From positions 434,001-498,000 of the forward strand of contig NZ_CP053928.1 in the NCBI RefSeq assembly GCF_014108865.1: DNA of 64,000 nucleotides, written 5' to 3'. A program made the translations under genes and the position numbers. The stretch comes from Nocardioides sp. WS12 (GTDB taxonomy: Bacteria > Actinomycetota > Actinomycetes > Propionibacteriales > Nocardioidaceae). Numbering within the stretch: position 1 is the stretch's first letter; every line of letters starts with the position of its first letter. The notes beneath the pieces were generated by a model, which was not told where the DNA came from, made no database searches, and worked only from the letters and a program-made list of their open reading frames with translations. Below are positions 17,438 to 24,112 of this stretch, piece by piece.

Positions 17438-18267
17438 CGGGTGTCGACCCCGCGTGCAGAGACGGCCTGCTCCGGGATGCCGTGCAGCAGGCTGCGGACC
17501 TCGCCCACCGCACGGAAGAAGCCCTCCTCGTCGCGGGCGCCGGCCGATCGGTCGTGGGCGGGGACCATGCCATCGGCGCGGACGTCGACGACGCCGGTGA
17601 TCCGGCCAGGACGCGGAGACATCACCACCACCCGGTCGGAGAGGAACACCGCCTCGGGGATCGAGTGCGTCACGAAGAGCACGGCTGCGCCGGTCTCCGC
17701 GCAGATCCGGACCAGCTCGTTCTGCATCCGCTCGCGGGTGATCTCGTCGAGCGCGCCGAACGGTTCGTCCATCAGCAACAGGCGCGGGCTCTCCGCCAGC
17801 GCCCGCGCAATCGCAACGCGCTGCTGCATCCCGCCGGAGAGCTGGTCGGGGTGGCTCTTCGCGAAGTCGGTGAGGCCGATCAGCTCGAGCAACTCGGCCA
17901 CCCGTTGCCGTCGTACGTCGGCGGGGACGCCGTGCAGCTTGAGGGGAAGCTCGACGTTGCTGGCCACGGTGCGCCACGGCAGCAGGCCGGACTGCTGGAA
18001 GGCGATGCCGTATTCCTGGTCCAGCCGTGCCTGACGGGCGGTCTTGCCGAAGACCGTGATCGTCCCCGACGTCGCTGCGTCGAGGTCCGCGACGAGTCGC
18101 AACAAGGTGCTCTTGCCGCAGCCGCTGGGGCCGATCAGGGAGACGAACTCCCCGTCCGCCACGGTGAGGTCCACATCGGTGAGCGCGTCGACCTGCTTGC
18201 GCCCCTTGCCGAAGATGCGGTGGACGCCACGCGCCTCGATCGCCGGGTCGTTCACCGGAGGGTTCAT
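17434..18267 (-). CDS. ABC importer ATP-binding protein (SsuB/TauB/ThiZ type)
   Basis: A 277-residue ATPase of the nitrate/sulfonate/pyrimidine importer class. Walker A is GPSGCGKST, the signature is LSGGMQQR, Walker B is LLLMDEPFGALDE, and the H-loop is FVTHSIPEA. It sits between two permease genes and overlaps both by four bases (ATGA). The C-terminal extension after residue 215 is typical of the family. It energises uptake for the pyrimidine-type cluster. Confidence 0.93.
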   Translation of the reverse strand: MNPPVNDPAIEARGVHRIFGKGRKQVDALTDVDLTVADGEFVSLIGPSGCGKSTLLRLVADLDAATSGTITVFGKTARQARLDQEYGIAFQQSGLLPWRTVASNVELPLKLHGVPADVRRQRVAELLELIGLTDFAKSHPDQLSGGMQQRVAIARALAESPRLLLMDEPFGALDEITRERMQNELVRICAETGAAVLFVTHSIPEAVFLSDRVVVMSPRPGRITGVVDVRADGMVPAHDRSAGARDEEGFFRAVGEVRSLLHGIPEQAVSARGVDTR

Positions 18268-19145
18268 GGGGCGACTCCTGTCAGTCGGAACGGTCGGAGG
18301 GCCAGGCCCAGCAGGCCGACGGCTCCGGCAGCCACCAGGCCGATGGCGACGGCACCGAAGATCGGGGCCCAGGGCTTGGCCGGGTCACCACTGGCAGCGA
18401 CGGCGTAGTCGATGACCATCCGGCCCAGACCGCCCTTGAGGCCGATCGAGACCTCGGCCACGACCGCCCCGATCACCGCACTCGCGGCTCCGAGGCGCAG
18501 CGCCGGCAGCAGGTACGGAACGCTCGCCGGGATCCGCAGGGTCAGCAACGTGCGCCACCATCCGATCCCGAAGGCACGCATCAGGTCCAGGTGGGTCGCC
18601 TCGGGCGACTTCAGCCCGCGCAGCGCACCGACCGCCACCGGGAAGAAGGCGAGGTACGCGGCGATCACGGCCACCGAGTCCTCGCTCGTCCACACGTGTC
18701 CGCCGATCTCGACGGCCGAGCCCCAGCGCCGGACGAGTGGTGCGATCGCGATCAGCGGGACCGTCTGGCTCAGCACCACCCAGGGCAGGAGCGCCGACTC
18801 GATGATCCGGAAGCGGCTCATCACCAGCGCAAGCAGGAGACCGACCACCACGCCGATCAGCCAGCCACGGGCGGCCAGTCCGAGCGAGAACAGGCTGGCG
18901 TCGTACACGGCACTCAGGGCATCGGGCGCTCCGGCGAGCGAGGTCACCGGCTCTCCGAAGCGCTGCAGCATCTCCCACGAGTGCGGCATGGCCAGATCGG
19001 TCGTGCGCGGCAGGATCCGGGTGTCGCCGAGCAGCACCCCCTGCTCCGGTCCGAGCGCCTTGTAGAGGTCCCAGGCCGCAACGACGGCGGCGACGCCGAG
19101 GACGCCGAGGATCACGGCGCGGAAGCGCCTCCAAAGATGAACCAA
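18264..19145 (-). CDS. ABC importer permease (BPD_transp_1 type), first subunit
   Basis: A 293-residue permease. After the first helix (near residues 12-28) comes a periplasmic stretch of about 60 residues (residues 30-90), then the core helices and an EAA-like loop (LRGLKSPEATHLDLMRAFG) near residue 180. The annotated TTG start at 19145 has only a weak ribosome-binding site. A GTG at 19115 preceded by GGAGG is an alternative that shortens the N-terminus by ten residues. It follows the LLM oxidoreductase stop by 9 bp and overlaps the ATPase start. It is one of two non-identical permeases in the transporter. Confidence 0.87.
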   Translation of the reverse strand: MVHLWRRFRAVILGVLGVAAVVAAWDLYKALGPEQGVLLGDTRILPRTTDLAMPHSWEMLQRFGEPVTSLAGAPDALSAVYDASLFSLGLAARGWLIGVVVGLLLALVMSRFRIIESALLPWVVLSQTVPLIAIAPLVRRWGSAVEIGGHVWTSEDSVAVIAAYLAFFPVAVGALRGLKSPEATHLDLMRAFGIGWWRTLLTLRIPASVPYLLPALRLGAASAVIGAVVAEVSIGLKGGLGRMVIDYAVAASGDPAKPWAPIFGAVAIGLVAAGAVGLLGLALRPFRLTGVAP

Positions 19146-19154
19146 CGCGACGCC

Positions 19155-20177
19155 CTACGCCTTCGCCGTGACGTGGTCACGCAGTTCGGGGATGATCGAT
19201 TCGCCGTAGACCCGGAGGGTCTCCTCCTTGTTGTCGTGCTGGAGGTAGATCGCGAACTGGTCGACGCCGATGTCCTTGAGCTCCTTGAGCTTCGCGATGT
19301 GCTGCTCAGGGGTGCCGAGGATGCAGAACCGGTCGACGATCTCGTCGGGCACGAAGTCCACGTGGTCGTTGTCGGCCTTGCCGTGGCTGTTGTAGTCGTA
19401 GCCGGTGCGGCCCTTGATGTAGTCGACGAGCACCTTCGGGAAGTCCGCGTCCTCGCCGTACTTGTTGACGATGTCGGCGATGTGGTTGCCCACCATGCCG
19501 CCGAACCACCGCGTCTGCGAGCGCATGTGGTCGATCTGGTCCTCGCTGCCGACGTACGCCGGCGCGGCCACGCAGAAGGTCAGCGCATCGGGATCGCGGC
19601 CGGCGTTCGACGCCGCCGTCCGGACCTGCTCGATCATCCACTTCGCGATGTCGATGTCACCGAGCTGCAGGATGAATCCGTCGCCGGCCTCCCCTGCCGC
19701 CTTCAGCGCGAGCGGTCCGTACGCCGCGATCCACACCTCGAGCGCAGAGGACCGCGCCCACGGGAACTGCAGGGTCGCGCCGTTGTGCTCGACGGGCCGG
19801 CAGTTGCCGAGCTCGCGGATCACGTGGGTCGCGTCGCGCACCTCCTGCAACGTGCACGGCTTGCCGTTGAGCACGCGTACGGCGGAGTCGCCGCGACCCA
19901 TGCCGACGACGGTGCGGTTGCCGTACATCTCGTTGAGGGTCGCGAAGACGGACGCCGTGACGGTCCAGTCGCGGGTCGCCGGGTTGGTCACCATCGGCCC
20001 GACGATGATCCGGTTCGTCTCGGCCAGGATCGCCGAGTAGATGACATAGGGCTCCTGCCAGAGCAGGTGCGAGTCGAAGGTCCACACGTAGTCGAACCCG
20101 TGCTCCTCGGCCTGCTTCGCGAGACCGACGGTCCGCCAGGCCGGCGGGTTGGTCTGCAGTACGACTCCAAAATCCAT
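19155..20177 (-). CDS. LLM-class flavin/F420-dependent oxidoreductase in pyrimidine cluster
   Basis: A 340-residue luciferase-like TIM-barrel oxidoreductase, full length for the family. The N-terminus MDFGVVLQTNPPAWRTVGLA and the segments TNPATRDWTV (phosphate/cofactor region near 85-95) and GMGRGDSAVR (110s) match F420- or FMN-dependent members. Mer-like F420 enzymes and RutA-like FMN monooxygenases both belong here, and the sequence alone does not decide which cofactor is used. It sits between dihydropyrimidinase and the importer on the same strand. No dihydropyrimidine dehydrogenase is encoded in the window, so this protein is a candidate for the first step on the pyrimidine ring, or for a side reaction. 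The ATG has a GGAAG site upstream. Confidence 0.85.
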   Translation of the reverse strand: MDFGVVLQTNPPAWRTVGLAKQAEEHGFDYVWTFDSHLLWQEPYVIYSAILAETNRIIVGPMVTNPATRDWTVTASVFATLNEMYGNRTVVGMGRGDSAVRVLNGKPCTLQEVRDATHVIRELGNCRPVEHNGATLQFPWARSSALEVWIAAYGPLALKAAGEAGDGFILQLGDIDIAKWMIEQVRTAASNAGRDPDALTFCVAAPAYVGSEDQIDHMRSQTRWFGGMVGNHIADIVNKYGEDADFPKVLVDYIKGRTGYDYNSHGKADNDHVDFVPDEIVDRFCILGTPEQHIAKLKELKDIGVDQFAIYLQHDNKEETLRVYGESIIPELRDHVTAKA

Positions 20178-20195
20178 GGTCTTCCTTTCGTCGTG

Positions 20196-20245
20196 CCGGT
20201 GGTTGAGGTGCGAGGAGCGTCAGCGACGAGCCTCGAAACCCCCGG
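20196..20245. repeat. Dispersed inverted repeat (GGTGGTTGAGG ... CCTCGAAACCCCC type)
   Basis: A 50-bp element starting CCGGTGGTTGAGGTGCGAGG and ending GCCTCGAAACCCCCGG. The arms CCGG..GGTT..GAGG and CCTC..AACC..CCGG are complementary. It ends immediately before the dihydropyrimidinase stop codon (complement of 20246-20248). A second copy with the same ends lies at 55213-55256, which supports a repeat family rather than a unique terminator. Confidence 0.7.
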
Positions 20246-21670
20246 CTACACCAGGTACTGCGTCAGGTCGCGCTTGAGGAACCGGCCGTGGCCCTTGGTC
20301 CCCTTGAACTCACCGTTCTCGACGAGGACCGTGCCGCGGGAGATCGTGACGTCGACGTGGCCGTCGATCTCGAAGCCCTCCCACGCGGAGTGGTCCATGT
20401 TCATGTGGTGGGTCTTGCCGACGCCGATGGACGTGTGGCCAGAAGGGTCGTAGACGACGATGTCGGCGTCCGCACCCGGCTGGATCACGCCCTTCCGGCC
20501 GTACAGCCCGAACATCCGCGCCGGCGTCGTGGCGATCAGCTCCACCCACCGCGACAGGGTGATCCGGCCGTCGACGACGCCCTGGTAAAGCAGGTCGACG
20601 CGGTGCTCGATCGAGCCGATGCCGTTGGGGATGGCCCGGAAGTCGTCCTTGCCGAGTTCCTTCTGGTCCTTCATGCAGAACGGGCAGTGATCGGTCGACA
20701 CCATCTGCAGGTCGTTGGTGCGCAGGCCCTGCCACATCGCCTCGAGGTGGCCTTCCTCCTCGGAACGCAGCGGCGTCGAGCAGACCCACTTCGCGCCCTC
20801 GAAGTCGCCCCACTCCTCGCTGCGGGCACCGAGCTGCTTCTCCAGCGAGAGGTAGAGGTACTGCGGACAGGTCTCGCCGAAGACATTGCGGCCCTTGTCG
20901 CGCGCCCACGCCACCTGCTCGACGGCCTGCTTCGCACTCATGTGCACGATGTAGAGCGGCGCCCCGGTGAGGTCGCTGAGCATGATCGCCCGGTGGGTGG
21001 CCTCCTCCTCCATCTGCCAGGCCCGCGCGATGCCGTGGAAGTACGGCCCGGTCTTCCCGGCCTCCGCCAGCTGCGCCGCCAGGACATCGATCGCCGGACC
21101 GTTCTCGGCGTGCATCATCGTCAGGAGCCCGAGTTCTCGGGCTTTCTGCATCGCGCGCAGGATCTGCGCGTCGTCGCTGTAGAAGACGCCGGGGTAGGCC
21201 ATGAAGAGCTTGTACGACGTGATGCCCTCGTCGACCAGGCTCTCCATCGCCTTCAGGGACTCCTCGTCGACGCCGCCGATGATCTGGTGGAAGCCGTAGT
21301 CGATCGCGCAGTTGCCGCGCGCCTTCTCGTGCCACGCCGCGAGGCCGTCCTCGACGCGCTCGCCGTACTTCTGGACGGCGAAGTCGATGATCGACGTGGT
21401 GCCGCCCCAGGCCGCCGCGGTGGTGCCGGACTCGAAGGTGTCGCTCGCCTCGGTGCCGCCGAACGGCAACTGCATGTGCGTGTGGGCGTCGATGCCGCCC
21501 GGGATGACGTACTTCCCGGTCGCGTCGATCACCTGGTCGGCGTTGATGCTGCCGAGCGGCGAGGTGCCGGGCGTCAGCAGGGCCACGATCTTCTCGCCGT
21601 CGACAAGGACGTCGGCCGCAACGGTGCCGGTCGCGTTCACGACGGTGCCGCCCTGGATCAGGATCGTCAT
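20246..21670 (-). CDS. hydA: Dihydropyrimidinase / D-hydantoinase
   Basis: A 474-residue cyclic amidohydrolase with a complete binuclear metal site: H63 and H65 in DAHTHMQLPFGG, the lysine to be carboxylated K154 in SYKLFMAYPG, H187 in MMHAEN, H243 in IVHMSAKQ, and D327 in STDHCPF. It opens dihydrouracil or dihydrothymine to N-carbamoyl-beta-amino acids. The ATG at 21670 is 2 bp after the stop of beta-ureidopropionase, the next enzyme of the pathway, which strongly supports the pyrimidine role over a general hydantoinase. An upstream in-frame extension exists but would overlap that gene entirely. Confidence 0.95.
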   Translation of the reverse strand: MTILIQGGTVVNATGTVAADVLVDGEKIVALLTPGTSPLGSINADQVIDATGKYVIPGGIDAHTHMQLPFGGTEASDTFESGTTAAAWGGTTSIIDFAVQKYGERVEDGLAAWHEKARGNCAIDYGFHQIIGGVDEESLKAMESLVDEGITSYKLFMAYPGVFYSDDAQILRAMQKARELGLLTMMHAENGPAIDVLAAQLAEAGKTGPYFHGIARAWQMEEEATHRAIMLSDLTGAPLYIVHMSAKQAVEQVAWARDKGRNVFGETCPQYLYLSLEKQLGARSEEWGDFEGAKWVCSTPLRSEEEGHLEAMWQGLRTNDLQMVSTDHCPFCMKDQKELGKDDFRAIPNGIGSIEHRVDLLYQGVVDGRITLSRWVELIATTPARMFGLYGRKGVIQPGADADIVVYDPSGHTSIGVGKTHHMNMDHSAWEGFEIDGHVDVTISRGTVLVENGEFKGTKGHGRFLKRDLTQYLV

Positions 21671-21672
21671 CG

Positions 21673-22521
21673 TCAGGCCTGCGCGATGTGGGTGTAGGAG
21701 TCGGGCCTGCGGTCGCGATAGAACTGCCAGTCGTCGCGCATCTGCTGGACCATGCCGAGGTCGAGGTCGCGTACGAGCAGTTCCTCCTTCTCGGCCGAGC
21801 CCCGCTCGCCGACGAAGTTGCCGCGCGGATCGATCACCTGGCTGGTGCCGTAGAAGTCGACGGCGAGGTCGCCGTACTCGTTGTCCTCGCGGCCGACCCG
21901 GTTGGGCTGCAGCACGAAGTAGCCGTTGGCGACGGCCGCGCACGGACCCTCGACCTCCCAGAGCCGGTTGCTCAGACCCGGCTTGGTGGCGTTCGGGTTG
22001 AAGACGATGTGCGCGCCGTTGAGGCCGAGCTCGCGCCAGCCCTCGGGGAAGTGCCGGTCGTAACAGATGTACGTGCCGACCTTGCCGACCGCGGTGTCGA
22101 AGACCGGGTAGCCGACATTGCCCGGGCGGAAGTAGAACTTCTCCCAGAACCGGTCGAGGTGCGGGATGTGGTGCTTGCGGTACTTCCCGAGGATGGTGCC
22201 GTCGGCGTCGACCGTGACCGTGGTGTTGTAGTAGACGCCGGTCTGTTCCTCCTCGTAGATCGGGAGGATGGTCACCATGCCGAGCTCCTTGGCGAGCGCG
22301 GCGAAGCGCTGCACGATCGGGCCTTCGGCGGACTCGGCATAGCGGTAGTACTTCTGGTCCTGGGTGATCCCGAAGTACGGCCCGTAGAAGAGCTCCTGGA
22401 AGCACATCACCTGGGCCCCTTGCGCGGCGGCTTCTCGTGCGAACTGCTCGTGCCGGTCCAGCATCGAGTCCTTGTCGCCGGTCCAGGTCGTCTGGCTGAT
22501 GGCTGCACGCACGATGGTCAA
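21673..22521 (-). CDS. Beta-ureidopropionase (N-carbamoyl-beta-alanine amidohydrolase)
   Basis: A 282-residue nitrilase-superfamily amidase. The Glu-Lys-Cys triad is visible: E43 in CFQELFYGPYFG, K116 in YRKHHIP, C153 in YICYDRHFPE. It hydrolyses N-carbamoyl-beta-alanine (or the beta-aminoisobutyrate analogue) to the beta-amino acid, CO2 and ammonia. The start is TTG at 22521, preceded by GGAGG with a 6-nt spacer. It is the first gene of the catabolic operon, and the divergent MocR regulator starts 134 bp away, so the shared region is the likely control point. Confidence 0.93.
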   Translation of the reverse strand: MTIVRAAISQTTWTGDKDSMLDRHEQFAREAAAQGAQVMCFQELFYGPYFGITQDQKYYRYAESAEGPIVQRFAALAKELGMVTILPIYEEEQTGVYYNTTVTVDADGTILGKYRKHHIPHLDRFWEKFYFRPGNVGYPVFDTAVGKVGTYICYDRHFPEGWRELGLNGAHIVFNPNATKPGLSNRLWEVEGPCAAVANGYFVLQPNRVGREDNEYGDLAVDFYGTSQVIDPRGNFVGERGSAEKEELLVRDLDLGMVQQMRDDWQFYRDRRPDSYTHIAQA

Positions 22522-22567
22522 CGTCCACCTCCACGGGGGTCGGATGAGGCAAGCACGGTTCCGGATG

Positions 22568-22596
22568 TTTCGTTATCCTTCGGGTTGAACATTTCG
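22568..22596. promoter_or_regulatory. Candidate MocR binding region in divergent promoter
   Basis: The AT-richer gap between beta-ureidopropionase and mocR contains two direct TTTCG-TT-like units, TTTCGTT at 22568 and TTTCGCTT at 22592, spaced 24 bp. MocR/GabR regulators often bind direct repeats in shared promoters. The match is short and the assignment tentative. Confidence 0.25.
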
Positions 22597-22655
22597 CTTC
22601 GATTTCCTTTCTGTCAAGGTTCTCGGGCAAACCACTTGGTCGAGGAGGTCGCCGG

Positions 22656-24005
22656 ATGGGTCACGCGCCCGACCTCGCCTCCCTCACGGACCGCACCCCG
22701 TCCGGGATCGCTGGCGCCTTCAGCCGGGCCATCCGGGCCGGTGAGCTACTCCCCGGCGACCGACTCCCGACGGTGCGTGCGGTGGCCGCCGAGCTGGGCG
22801 TGTCACCGGCCACCGTGTCCGCGGCGTGGCAGGCGCTGCGTCGTACCGGAGCGGTGGTGTCGCGCGGACGGTCCGGCACGTTCGTCCAGGACACCCCGAC
22901 GCCCTGGCTCTCCCCGCGCCAACGTGAGCTGGTCGGCGCCGGCCCCGACGGCCTGCGCCTCGACCTGTCCCGCGGGACGCCCGATCCCCGCTTGCTGCCC
23001 TCGATCGGGCCCGCCCTGCAGCGGGTGTCGCAACGCGCCGGGACGCTGACCTACCAGGACGAGCCCGTGCTCCCGGAGCTGCGCGCGGTGCTGGCCGCCT
23101 CGTGGCCCTACCCCGCCGAAGCCCTCACCGTCGTCGACGGCGCCACCGACGCCGTGACCCGGACCCTCGAACAGATCGTTCGGTACGGCGACCGCGTGGT
23201 GCTCGAGTCACCCACGTTCCCGCCGTTCTTCGACCTGGTCGAGACCCTCGGCGGCGAGATCGTGCCGGTCGAACTCGATGATCGCGGCATCCGGCCCGAC
23301 GCCCTGCGCAAGGCGTTGGCGGCGCGACCGGTCGCGGTCATCCTGCAGCCGCGGGCGCACAACCCCACGGGGGTGGCGATGGACGCGACGCGGGTCGAAC
23401 AACTGACCCGGGTCCTGCGACGCGCAGCGCACGGGATGCCCTGGGTGATCGAGGACGACCACTCGGCAGGCATCAGCACCTCGGCCGACGTCACCCTCGC
23501 CACCCTGCTGCCGGAGAAGGTCGTGCACATCCGTTCCTACTCCAAGTCGCACGGACCCGACCTCCGGATCGCCGCCATGTCGGGGCCGTCCGAGCTCATC
23601 GACCGGATCGTGGCCCGGCGCATGCTCGGGCCGGCCTGGACCTCCCGGATGGTGCAGACGATCCTGCTCGACCTGCTCACCTCGTCGCAGGCGCTGGACG
23701 AGGTCGGCGAGGCCCGGCGCCAGTACTTCGCACGCCAGCGCACGATGGTCGCGGAGCTGGCCACCCACGGCATCGACCTGCCGCCGCCCGACGGCATCAA
23801 CCTGTGGCTGGCCGTCCGTGACGAGCGAGCCGCCCTGGTGCACCTGTCCGCCTCAGGGATCCGGGCAGCAGGCGGTACGCCCTTCCTCGCTGGCGACGCC
23901 ACGGCCCCGGGCCAGGCGTTCGTGCGGGTCACCACCGGCCTGGTCTCCCCCGACGACGCGGCCGACGTCGCCGCGGCGATTGCCGAGGCCGTCGTCGCCG
24001 TCTGA
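22656..24005 (+). CDS. MocR/GntR-type regulator with aminotransferase-like domain
   Basis: A 449-residue chimera. The GntR winged helix lies at about residues 10-80 (LLPGDRLPTVRAVAAELGVS, then SRGRSGTFV). It is fused to a fold-type I aminotransferase-like domain (about 105-449) that keeps the PLP lysine context RSYSKSHGPDLR and the Asp-containing strand. MocR proteins use PLP, often with an amino acid adduct, as the effector. Divergent transcription from the pyrimidine operon, whose products are beta-amino acids, suggests it senses such a compound or PLP and controls uptake and breakdown. A stem-loop repeat follows its stop. Confidence 0.9.
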   Translation: MGHAPDLASLTDRTPSGIAGAFSRAIRAGELLPGDRLPTVRAVAAELGVSPATVSAAWQALRRTGAVVSRGRSGTFVQDTPTPWLSPRQRELVGAGPDGLRLDLSRGTPDPRLLPSIGPALQRVSQRAGTLTYQDEPVLPELRAVLAASWPYPAEALTVVDGATDAVTRTLEQIVRYGDRVVLESPTFPPFFDLVETLGGEIVPVELDDRGIRPDALRKALAARPVAVILQPRAHNPTGVAMDATRVEQLTRVLRRAAHGMPWVIEDDHSAGISTSADVTLATLLPEKVVHIRSYSKSHGPDLRIAAMSGPSELIDRIVARRMLGPAWTSRMVQTILLDLLTSSQALDEVGEARRQYFARQRTMVAELATHGIDLPPPDGINLWLAVRDERAALVHLSASGIRAAGGTPFLAGDATAPGQAFVRVTTGLVSPDDAADVAAAIAEAVVAV

Positions 24006-24013
24006 AAACGACA

Positions 24014-24105
24014 GAAGCGTCTCGATACGCCTCGCCTGGCGGCTCGGCTACTCGACGAGCATGTTCGTCGAGTAGCGAGCGCCAGCGAGCGTATCGAGAC
24101 GCTTC
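24014..24105. repeat. Long inverted repeat between convergent genes
   Basis: A perfect 17-bp arm, GAAGCGTCTCGATACGC at 24014-24030, is complementary to 24089-24105. Inside it CTACTCGACGA pairs with TCGTCGAGTAG, so most of the 92 bp can fold into one hairpin. It lies between the converging stops of mocR (24005) and the fadB-like gene (24113) and could terminate both. Part of it recurs at 28457. Confidence 0.75.
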
Positions 24106-24112
24106 CGTTGGA

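Noticed and set aside
20246..22630. Dihydropyrimidinase with a 320-residue N-terminal extension (possible fusion with ureidopropionase)
   Set aside because: The extension is a different reading frame over the ureidopropionase gene; the true ATG is at 21670.
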